Source: Bacillota bacterium (GTDB lineage Bacteria > Bacillota > Clostridia > Christensenellales > UMGS416). From it: a stretch of 5,672 nt of DNA. The notes beneath the pieces are model-generated. The model was given only the letters and a program-made list of their open reading frames with translations, ran no database searches and had not been told where the DNA came from. Position 1 is the first letter of the stretch; each line of letters starts with the position of its first letter. The stretch is taken from contig JAEZSC010000158.1 in the NCBI GenBank assembly GCA_023422005.1, positions 1 through 5,672 of the forward strand, read 5' to 3'. The translations under genes and the position numbers were made by a program. Positions 1 through 5,672 of the stretch are shown one piece after another.

Positions 1-1859
<1,859 letters not shown>

Positions 1860-1886
1860 GGCAATCATCCCTTCTGTCCTTTAAAT

Positions 1887-1918
1887 AAAAAACGCCCGCC
1901 CCTGTGAAGGGGCGAGCG
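1887..1918 (-). terminator. Intrinsic terminator within the thrS leader (attenuator)
   Basis: On the minus strand CGCTCGCCCC (1918-1909) pairs with GGGGCGGGCG (1902-1893) across the loop TTCACA. This is a 10-bp GC-rich stem with one G-U pair, followed by six T residues (1892-1887). It ends about 20-30 nt before the thrS start. It should stop transcription when charged tRNA-Thr leaves the antiterminator unformed. Confidence 0.93.
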
Positions 1919-1939
1919 CATGCTCGCGGTTCCACCCTT
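1907..1939 (-). promoter_or_regulatory. T-box antiterminator helix
   Basis: AAGGG (1939-1935) pairs with CCCTT (1911-1907). The 7-nt bulge TGGAACC (1934-1928) is the site that grips the tRNA acceptor end. Above it, GCGAGC (1927-1922) pairs with GCTCGC (1917-1912) across a 4-nt loop. This is the standard T-box antiterminator shape. Its 3' arm uses most of the 5' arm of the terminator, so the two cannot form together. Confidence 0.9.
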
Positions 1940-2094
1940 GATTCTACTCAAAGCCGGCTGTAACGGGCCTGCCCGCATCGGTCCGGAGGTGGTCTTCGCC
2001 GCTCTTGATGCCCCCTCGCGCTTTCAGCCGGTGGCGCAAGGTCTCTGTTGGGCGCTGTGCGGTTACTCTTCTCCATCATTCCGATGTTGGGTGA

Positions 2095-2123
2095 AGTATA
2101 GCACATTGAATGTGTCGGCGCAA
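2095..2123 (-). promoter_or_regulatory. thrS promoter (sigma-A type, extended -10)
   Basis: On the minus strand, -35 TTGCGC (2123-2118), a 17-nt spacer and -10 TATACT (2100-2095), preceded by TGC as an extended -10. The predicted +1 near 2088 falls two bases before the stem I helix of the T-box leader, which supports the assignment. Confidence 0.8.
2102..2114. repeat. Perfect inverted repeat in the thrS promoter spacer
   Basis: CACATT-G-AATGTG is a perfect dyad of two 6-bp arms with a 1-bp centre. It lies wholly between the -35 and -10 boxes of the thrS promoter. This is where a repressor could act, but no known operator family is recognised and it may be chance. Confidence 0.45.
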
Positions 2124-2151
2124 GAGCAAGTTGCAATGCTTTATCTGGGAA

Positions 2152-2181
2152 TTGGCGGGAGATCGGCATATATGGTATTAT
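2152..2181 (+). promoter_or_regulatory. zupT promoter (sigma-A type, extended -10)
   Basis: -35 TTGGCG (2152-2157), an 18-nt spacer and -10 TATTAT (2176-2181), with TGG directly before it as an extended -10. The start of transcription would be near 2188, giving a leader of about 25 nt. It is divergent from the thrS promoter. CATATATG (2167-2174) sits in the spacer, but no familiar Zur, MntR or Fur box is seen. Confidence 0.65.
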
Positions 2182-2213
2182 CTAAAAAAAGGGATTGAAC
2201 GAGGAGAAATGGT

Positions 2214-3017
2214 ATGGACAACCTGTGGTTCGCCTTTGCATTGACGCTGTTCGCGGGTCTTAGCACCGGCATCGGCAGCGCGTTCGCGTTTTTTACGCGC
2301 CGCACCAACACGCGCTTTTTGTCCATCAGCCTGGGCTTTTCCGCCGGCGTCATGATCTATGTGTCCATGGTGGAAATCTTCTTCAAGGCCCGCACGTCGC
2401 TGTCGGCTGAACTGGGAGACCGCGTCGGCTCGTGGGTTACCGTGGCGGCATTCTTCGGCGGCATGCTGCTCATCGCCCTCATCGATAAGCTGATCCCCAG
2501 CCACGACAACCCCCATGAGCTGCAAAAGGTCGAGAATGCCGACAAGCCTTTGACCCCGGACGCGGCCAAACTCTACCGAACCGGCGTGTTCACGGCGCTG
2601 GCCATCGCGATACACAACTTCCCCGAGGGGTTGGCCACGTTCATCTCCGCGCTGCAGCAGCCCAAGATCGCGATACCCATCGCCGTTGCCATCGCTATCC
2701 ACAACATCCCCGAGGGCATCTCGGTATCGGTGCCGGTGTATTATGCCACGGGCAACCGCAAGAAGGCCTTCCTCTTTTCCTTCCTGAGCGGCCTTTCCGA
2801 GCCCGTGGGCGCGGCAGTGGGCTATCTGATCCTGATGCCGCTGATGAGCCCTTTGACCTTCGGTATCGTGTTTGCCGCCGTGGCTGGCATCATGGTGTTC
2901 ATCTCGCTGGATGAGCTGCTGCCCAGCGCCCGGGAATTTGGCGAGCACCATCTGAGTATCTACGGCCTGGTGGCCGGCATGGCGATCATGGCAGTCAGTT
3001 TGCTGTTGTTCATCTGA
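2214..3017 (+). CDS. zupT: ZIP-family divalent metal importer, ZupT type
   Basis: An inner-membrane importer for divalent metals; ZupT relatives take up Zn(II), Fe(II), Mn(II) and similar ions. The 267-residue protein is the usual ZupT length and has about eight hydrophobic segments. Both family signatures are present: HNFPEG at 134-139 and HNIPEG at 163-168. Their His, Asn and Glu residues form the metal path in ZIP proteins. Other family blocks are SLGFSAGVMIYVSMVE (38-53), SGLSEPVG (192-199, with E196) and SLDELLP (231-237). A hydrophilic loop with several His, Asp and Glu residues (about 95-120) separates the third and fourth segments. The ATG is chosen because AGGAG (2202-2206) lies 7 nt upstream and the hydrophobic N-terminus follows at once. 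Another ATG at 2209 is out of frame. The URO-D-like gene starts 36 bp downstream with no terminator between, so the two are probably co-transcribed. The metal preferred cannot be told from sequence. Confidence 0.95.
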   Translation: MDNLWFAFALTLFAGLSTGIGSAFAFFTRRTNTRFLSISLGFSAGVMIYVSMVEIFFKARTSLSAELGDRVGSWVTVAAFFGGMLLIALIDKLIPSHDNPHELQKVENADKPLTPDAAKLYRTGVFTALAIAIHNFPEGLATFISALQQPKIAIPIAVAIAIHNIPEGISVSVPVYYATGNRKKAFLFSFLSGLSEPVGAAVGYLILMPLMSPLTFGIVFAAVAGIMVFISLDELLPSAREFGEHHLSIYGLVAGMAIMAVSLLLFI

Positions 3018-3036
3018 AAACCCTTTGGTGATATGG

Positions 3037-3044
3037 ATGGAAGG
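3037..3044 (+). promoter_or_regulatory. Ribosome binding site that sets the start of the URO-D-like gene
   Basis: The purine run in GATGGAAGGGG lies 9 nt before ATG 3054 when measured from its end at 3044. The in-frame ATG at 3033 has no Shine-Dalgarno sequence before it (CCCTTTGGTGAT) and overlaps this site. The start at 3054 is therefore preferred. Confidence 0.8.
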
Positions 3045-3053
3045 GGAATCGTT

Positions 3054-4184
3054 ATGAGCGAAGAGATACGGCGCTACATCGACACGATTCTGTTCCGCAA
3101 GCCCGACCGTGTTCCGCTGGCCCCTGGCGGCCCCAGGCAATCCTCGCTGCGCGCCTGGCGCCGGCAGGGGCTGCCCGAGGGCGTATCCTACATCGATGCG
3201 ATGATCGGAGAGCTGGGGCTCAGCGGCAAAGCGCTGCTGCGCATGCACGGCATCGACGCGTCCTTTCGCATGCTGCCGGAATATGAGCCGGTCATACTGG
3301 ATCACCGGGACGGGCATTATGTGATACGCGACCATATGGGGGCCATTACGGAGATTTCCGATGAATTCGACGAGTCCTATCTGCGGACGGCCAAGGACTT
3401 CGTCACGCGCAAATGGCACAAGTTCCCCGTGGAGAACCGCGACGATTGGGTTGCGATGAAGCAGCGGTTTGACCCGGCCACCGAAGGCCGCGTGAGCGCG
3501 GATGCGGCATCCCGGTGTGCGGCATCCACGGCCGAAGGCGCCGTGCCCAGCCTGGTCTTCAACGGCGTGTTCTGGCAGCTGCGGGAATGGTGCGGCTTTG
3601 AAAACCTGTGCGTGCTGATGGCAGAAGACCCGGACTTTGTGCATGAGATGGCATCGTACTGGACCGATTTTGTGCTGGCCATGCTGGACCGGATACTGCC
3701 GATGGCCCGCCCCGTCCGCGTGCTGATAAACGAGGACATGGCCTACAAGGCCCACAGCATGATATCCCCGGCCATGACGCGGGTGTTCATACTGCCGGCT
3801 TACAGGCAATGGGTTCGCCGGCTGCGCCAGGCAGGCTGCGAAGTCATCGAGGTGGACAGCGACGGCTTCATTGAGGAGCTGGTGCCTTTGTGGGTGGAGG
3901 TGGGCATCGACTGCTGCAGCCCCATCGAGGTGGCGGCCAACTGCGACATCCTGAGGATGCGCCGCACCCATGGCGACCGGATGGCCTATGTGGGCGGCAT
4001 AGACAAGCGGCTCATCGCCGTGGGCGGCAAGGCCATGGAAGACCATGTAATGAGCATTGTGCCCAAGATGTTCGAACAGGGCGGCTATATCCCCGGCTGC
4101 GACCACGGCGTGCCGCCGGACATTTCCTGGCAGAATTATATGGCGTTCGCCAAGCTGCTGGCCAAGCTCAGCGGATGGCTATAA
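3054..4184 (+). CDS. Uroporphyrinogen decarboxylase-like (URO-D superfamily) protein, not canonical HemE
   Basis: A 376-residue soluble protein without a signal peptide. It resembles the URO-D superfamily (COG0407), which holds HemE and the corrinoid-linked methyltransferases of the MtaA/CmuA type. The matches seen are VPSLVFNGVFWQLREW (164-179), INEDMAYKAHSMISPAM (225-241), then a strand-loop EVIEVDSDGFIEELVPL (263-279), IDCCSPIE (285-292), YVGGID (312-317) and GGYIPGCDHGVPPDIS (343-358). HemE's N-terminal MRQAGRYLPEY motif is missing, and PGGPRQSSLRAWRRQG (24-39) takes its place, so haem synthesis is unlikely. Methyltransferase relatives use a His-X-Cys plus a later Cys to bind zinc. Here the first site reads E266-V-D268, while C349 and H351 remain at the second. 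It follows the metal importer by 36 bp. Its end overlaps the convergent exporter gene by 6 bp. Substrate and reaction are unknown; a corrinoid or C1-transfer role is only a guess. The superfamily call is firm, the function is open. Confidence 0.85.
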   Translation: MSEEIRRYIDTILFRKPDRVPLAPGGPRQSSLRAWRRQGLPEGVSYIDAMIGELGLSGKALLRMHGIDASFRMLPEYEPVILDHRDGHYVIRDHMGAITEISDEFDESYLRTAKDFVTRKWHKFPVENRDDWVAMKQRFDPATEGRVSADAASRCAASTAEGAVPSLVFNGVFWQLREWCGFENLCVLMAEDPDFVHEMASYWTDFVLAMLDRILPMARPVRVLINEDMAYKAHSMISPAMTRVFILPAYRQWVRRLRQAGCEVIEVDSDGFIEELVPLWVEVGIDCCSPIEVAANCDILRMRRTHGDRMAYVGGIDKRLIAVGGKAMEDHVMSIVPKMFEQGGYIPGCDHGVPPDISWQNYMAFAKLLAKLSGWL

Positions 4185-4814
4185 TGCCTGTGTGCTACGC
4201 TTCCCCGGCGGCTTTTCCTTTTGCAGCAGCAGCCGCACGCTGAAGACCAGCAGCGCCGCCGCAACCAGCAGTTGGAAGGCCCGCAGCATGGCCGCCGGCA
4301 GCCAACTGCCGCTCCACGCGCCAAAGGCGGCCACGGCGGACAAAAAGACGACAGTGGCGGCCAGCGCCCCGGCGCCAAAGACAGCCATGGCCCTGCCGGT
4401 CAGGCCGTCCTGCGCGATGCGGGCGGAAAAAACGCCGGACCAGAACAGTATCGTAAGTGGGTTGCTCAGCGTCAGCAGCAGTGCGCCGGCAAAGCCGCCG
4501 CTGCCGGGCGCCGGGGAGAGGGAGGGCAGCAGGCCCAGGCCGAAGGCGGCCAGCGCCGTATCCGCCGCGAAGAGCGCCAGCACCGCCGCGCCGAACAGGC
4601 GCAGCGTTTTACGCAGCCGCGGGCTGCGCAGCGCCGAGGCCACGCCGGCGATGGCCAGCGCGATGTACAGCCCGTCTGCCAGCGCAACGCCGGCCACGGA
4701 GGCCAGCGCCGGCGCGAAGCCCTGGCTCACGGCGGTGCGCAACACAAACAGGCACACCGGCCCCACGGCCAGCTGCAGCATCAGCCCGAAGCGAAAGCCC
4801 CTCAGCGCGTTCAT
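4179..4814 (-). CDS. LysE/RhtB-family amino-acid exporter
   Basis: An inner-membrane exporter of the LysE superfamily, whose members expel amino acids such as lysine, arginine, threonine or homoserine. The 211-residue length is typical. It is strongly hydrophobic, with about six membrane segments. The family pattern is visible: GP near the N-terminus (18-19) in the first helix, GVALADGLYIALA (42-54) with D47 in the second, and SNPLTILFW (117-125) in place of the usual NPK block. A Pro/Gly/Ser-rich loop (95-108) precedes that block, and the C-terminus is basic. The start ATG at 4814-4812 overlaps the TGA of the regulator (4813-4811), so the two are translationally coupled; AAGGA lies 6 nt upstream. 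The gene ends convergently, sharing 6 bp with the URO-D-like gene, and no terminator follows. The substrate is unknown; the Lrp-like partner suggests an amino acid. Confidence 0.9.
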   Translation of the reverse strand: MNALRGFRFGLMLQLAVGPVCLFVLRTAVSQGFAPALASVAGVALADGLYIALAIAGVASALRSPRLRKTLRLFGAAVLALFAADTALAAFGLGLLPSLSPAPGSGGFAGALLLTLSNPLTILFWSGVFSARIAQDGLTGRAMAVFGAGALAATVVFLSAVAAFGAWSGSWLPAAMLRAFQLLVAAALLVFSVRLLLQKEKPPGKRSTQAL

Positions 4815-5242
4815 GGCGCATCCTTGACCGTGGCCAGCGCTATGACGGTGTTGGTGCGGGCCACGCCGCGGATGCGCTTGAGGTCCTTCAACAGCCCTTC
4901 CAGCTCTTTGGTGTCAGAGGTGCGGGTCTTCAGCAGATAATCGTACTCCCCGGCGATGTGGTGGCATTCGGTTACGGCATCCAGACCGGTCACCGCTTCG
5001 CGAAAGCCGTCCACCCACTTGCTGTCGGACAGCAGCACCAGTATGAACGCCATCAGGCCGCGCCCCAGCGCCGCCTGGTCCACCCGGGCCGCGTAACCCA
5101 GTATGACACCGGAATCCTCCAGCTTGCGCATCCTCTCGCTGACCGCGGGCACCGAAAGGCTGACCTGCCTTGCGATCTGCGAGGCCGTGGCCCTGCCGTT
5201 GGCCTGCAGCGCCTGCAGGATTTGCCGATCCGTCGTGTCCAT
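4811..5242 (-). CDS. Lrp/AsnC-family transcriptional regulator
   Basis: A cytoplasmic DNA-binding regulator that senses amino acids. The 143 residues match the family length. The N-terminal winged helix-turn-helix (about 1-55) starts MDTTDRQILQALQANGR, the typical Lrp opening. Its recognition region is SLSVPAVSERMRKLEDSGVI (28-47). The C-terminal RAM (effector and oligomer) domain covers about 62-140 and contains ECHHIAGEYDYLLK (92-105), where family members bind the ligand. The start is set by GGAGG 6 nt before the ATG. It is the first gene of an operon with the LysE-type exporter, linked by an ATGA overlap. By analogy with other regulator-exporter pairs it probably controls this operon in response to the exported amino acid. 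Lrp proteins often regulate themselves, and short repeats lie in the promoter. The ligand cannot be named from sequence. Confidence 0.95.
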   Translation of the reverse strand: MDTTDRQILQALQANGRATASQIARQVSLSVPAVSERMRKLEDSGVILGYAARVDQAALGRGLMAFILVLLSDSKWVDGFREAVTGLDAVTECHHIAGEYDYLLKTRTSDTKELEGLLKDLKRIRGVARTNTVIALATVKDAP

Positions 5243-5262
5243 AGCGCACCTCCACTCTCCAC

Positions 5263-5290
5263 ATTGTAAAGAGTATGATAATTTTGTAAA
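5263..5290 (-). promoter_or_regulatory. Promoter of the lrp-lysE-type operon
   Basis: On the minus strand, -35 TTTACA (5290-5285), a 16-nt spacer and -10 TACAAT (5268-5263); each box has five of six consensus bases. The transcript would begin near 5256, leaving a leader of only about 14 nt that includes the GGAGG ribosome site. The AT-rich tract upstream (about 5301-5320) could act as an UP element. Confidence 0.75.
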
Positions 5291-5291
5291 G
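5264..5291. repeat. Direct repeat TTGTAAAG, two copies 20 bp apart
   Basis: TTGTAAAG occurs at 5264-5271 and 5284-5291, start to start 20 bp, or about two helical turns. The first copy covers most of the -10 box and the second covers the -35 box of the lrp promoter. A near copy TTGTGAAG is at 5356-5363. This layout could suit an Lrp oligomer, but part of the likeness comes simply from the promoter boxes. Confidence 0.45.
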
Positions 5292-5293
5292 CA

Positions 5294-5303
5294 ATTCCGG
5301 AAT
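5294..5303. repeat. 10-bp palindrome ATTCCGGAAT upstream of the lrp promoter
   Basis: A perfect palindrome four bases upstream of the lrp -35 box. A one-base variant, ATTCCGGTAT, lies at 5416-5425 and overlaps the -10 box of the proposed lepA promoter. It could be an operator; no known motif is recognised. Confidence 0.4.
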
Positions 5304-5321
5304 ATAAATAAATAAGTAAGG

Positions 5322-5350
5322 TGTAATGCGTTATATCCTTAAATAATTAC
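5322..5350. repeat. Inverted repeat TGTAAT-17-ATTACA in the AT-rich intergenic core
   Basis: TGTAAT (5322-5327) and ATTACA (5345-5350) are 6-bp arms with 17 bp between. A smaller pair TTAT/ATAA (5331-5334 and 5342-5345) lies inside. It sits between the divergent lrp and lepA promoters. AT-rich DNA makes such matches by chance, so confidence is low. Confidence 0.3.
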
Positions 5351-5399
5351 AGCCAGTTGTGAAGCCATTGAGCCTGAGCTCCGTCTGTAAAACTCCTGT

Positions 5400-5428
5400 T
5401 TGCGTTTTTGGCCGCATTCCGGTATCAT
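5400..5428 (+). promoter_or_regulatory. Probable lepA promoter
   Basis: -35 TTGCGT (5400-5405), a 17-nt spacer and -10 TATCAT (5423-5428). Transcription would start near 5435, just before the GC hairpin at 5439-5454. The -10 has five of six consensus bases and the -35 is weak. No better promoter is seen between the lrp gene and lepA. Confidence 0.6.
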
Positions 5429-5438
5429 TGTTTGGATA

Positions 5439-5454
5439 GCGCGCTCCCGCGCGC
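5439..5454 (+). other. GC-only hairpin in the lepA 5' leader
   Basis: GCGCGC (5439-5444) and GCGCGC (5449-5454) can form a 6-bp all-GC stem with loop TCCC. It would lie at the very 5' end of the lepA mRNA, about 13 nt before the ribosome site. No T tract follows, so it is not a terminator. It may protect the 5' end or modulate translation. Confidence 0.5.
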
Positions 5455-5467
5455 AACAAAGCCTCTG

Positions 5468-5473
5468 AAAGGA
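5468..5473 (+). promoter_or_regulatory. Ribosome binding site that sets the lepA start
   Basis: AAAGGA ends 8 nt before ATG 5482, a normal spacing. The in-frame ATG at 5473 overlaps this site by one base and has no usable Shine-Dalgarno spacing. The start at 5482 is therefore chosen. Confidence 0.8.
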
Positions 5474-5481
5474 TGAACCCA

Positions 5482-5672
5482 ATGCCCCGCAGGCAGGACA
5501 GAATACGCAATTTTTGCATCATCGCCCACATCGACCACGGCAAGTCCACGCTGGCCGACCGCCTGCTGGAGTTCACCGGCGTGGTGGCCCAGCGCGATCT
5601 CGAGGAGCAGATGCTCGACACCATGGATTTGGAGCGCGAGCGGGGCATCACGATCAAGGCGCAGGCCGTGCG
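5482..5672 (+). CDS. lepA: Elongation factor 4 (LepA GTPase), N-terminal part only
   Basis: A ribosome-associated translational GTPase, thought to act on stalled or mispositioned ribosomes and in ribosome assembly or translation initiation. The 63 whole codons present cover the start of the G domain. The P-loop (G1) is AHIDHGKST (15-23), inside the near-invariant LepA opening QDRIRNFCIIAHIDHGKSTLAD-type block. RGIT (54-57) is the G2 region, after the LepA-typical QMLDTMDLERE (43-53). The full family protein is about 600 residues, so roughly nine tenths is beyond the right edge. It is divergent from the lrp operon with its own likely promoter and a GC hairpin in the leader. EF-G and other translational GTPases share the G motifs, but the QMLDTMDLERERGITI wording is specific for LepA. 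Confidence 0.97.
   Translation, partial: MPRRQDRIRNFCIIAHIDHGKSTLADRLLEFTGVVAQRDLEEQMLDTMDLERERGITIKAQAV

Larger units (their letters stand above)
1887..2088 (-). promoter_or_regulatory. T-box leader (tRNA-Thr-sensing riboswitch) of thrS
   Basis: A cis-acting RNA of about 200 nt that binds tRNA-Thr. Uncharged tRNA stabilises an antiterminator, so thrS is transcribed when threonine is short. Read on the minus strand, stem I is closed by CATCGG (2086-2081) with CCGATG (1981-1976). It contains the AGAAGAGTA element, an AACAGAGA segment, and a distal hairpin CCTTGCGC/GCGCGAGG whose loop includes CCGGCTGAAA. The specifier is read as ACC (1993-1991) after GAAG, followed by the usual purine A; ACC is a threonine codon, matching thrS. 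The T-box AAGGGTGGAACCGCG lies at 1939-1925. Its TGGA would pair with a tRNA ending in UCCA. Only about 36 nt separate stem I from the T-box. The class is very secure; the helix details are hand-drawn. Confidence 0.96.

Noticed and set aside
1920..2198. A 92-codon plus-strand open frame upstream of zupT
   Set aside because: It lies opposite the T-box leader, whose RNA motifs explain this sequence. It has no ribosome site, and it would cover the zupT promoter.
3033..3053. Upstream in-frame ATG for the URO-D-like gene, adding seven residues
   Set aside because: No Shine-Dalgarno precedes it, while the purine-rich ribosome site for ATG 3054 overlaps it.
2178..4106. A 642-codon open frame on the minus strand
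   Set aside because: It runs antisense across both zupT and the URO-D-like gene, which have clear family motifs and ribosome sites. Its His/Gln/Arg/Gly-rich product resembles no protein family.
4149..4168. Direct repeat GCCAAGCT near the end of the URO-D-like gene
   Set aside because: It simply encodes the repeated residues AKL in a helix and has no structure suggesting a terminator or recombination site.
3054..4184. Calling this gene hemE
   Set aside because: The HemE MRQAGRYLPEY-type active-site motif is absent, and the neighbours are not haem-synthesis genes, so only a superfamily call is justified.
4057..5269. Several plus-strand open frames of 239-270 codons opposite the exporter and Lrp-type genes
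   Set aside because: They are Ala/Arg/Pro/Gln-rich shadows. The minus-strand genes have family motifs, ribosome sites and the ATGA coupling.
5331..5657. A 108-codon minus-strand open frame opposite lepA
   Set aside because: It overlaps the LepA G-domain codons in antisense and runs through the lepA promoter, with no domain or ribosome site of its own.

Overview
The window looks like chromosomal DNA from a GC-rich member of the Bacillota (Firmicutes), probably Clostridia or a relative. The main evidence is a T-box leader on thrS, a tRNA-sensing regulator found mostly in Bacillota. Purine-rich Shine-Dalgarno sites and sigma-A-like promoters agree with this. Coding DNA is clearly GC-rich and the promoter regions are locally AT-rich. 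The exact taxon cannot be read from this window.

Layout: (1) Positions 1-1859, minus strand: threonyl-tRNA synthetase (thrS), cut by the left edge close to its C-terminus. (2) 1860-2123: the thrS control region. It holds a promoter whose predicted +1 falls just before stem I, a compact T-box leader with an ACC (Thr) specifier, and mutually exclusive antiterminator and terminator helices. (3) 2152-4184, plus strand: a likely two-gene operon of a ZupT-type ZIP divalent-metal importer and a uroporphyrinogen-decarboxylase-like (URO-D superfamily) protein that is not a normal HemE. (4) 5242-4179, minus strand: a two-gene operon of an Lrp/AsnC regulator and a LysE/RhtB-type amino-acid exporter, joined by an ATGA overlap. 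Its end overlaps the end of the URO-D-like gene by 6 bp. (5) 5243-5481: an AT-rich divergent intergenic region with the lrp and lepA promoters and several short repeats. (6) 5482-5672, plus strand: the first 63 codons of lepA (elongation factor 4), cut by the right edge.

How they work together: thrS and lepA are translation housekeeping genes. thrS should be switched on by uncharged tRNA-Thr. The Lrp-like protein probably senses an amino acid and controls the exporter translated directly after it. The metal importer and the URO-D-like protein probably share a transcript. The substrate of the URO-D-like protein is unknown, and it is the least explained gene here. I see no mobile element, CRISPR array, tRNA, rRNA or defence system. 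The most notable structures are the small T-box linker, the in-register stop-codon overlap of the convergent operons, and the URO-D-like protein with altered metal-site residues.
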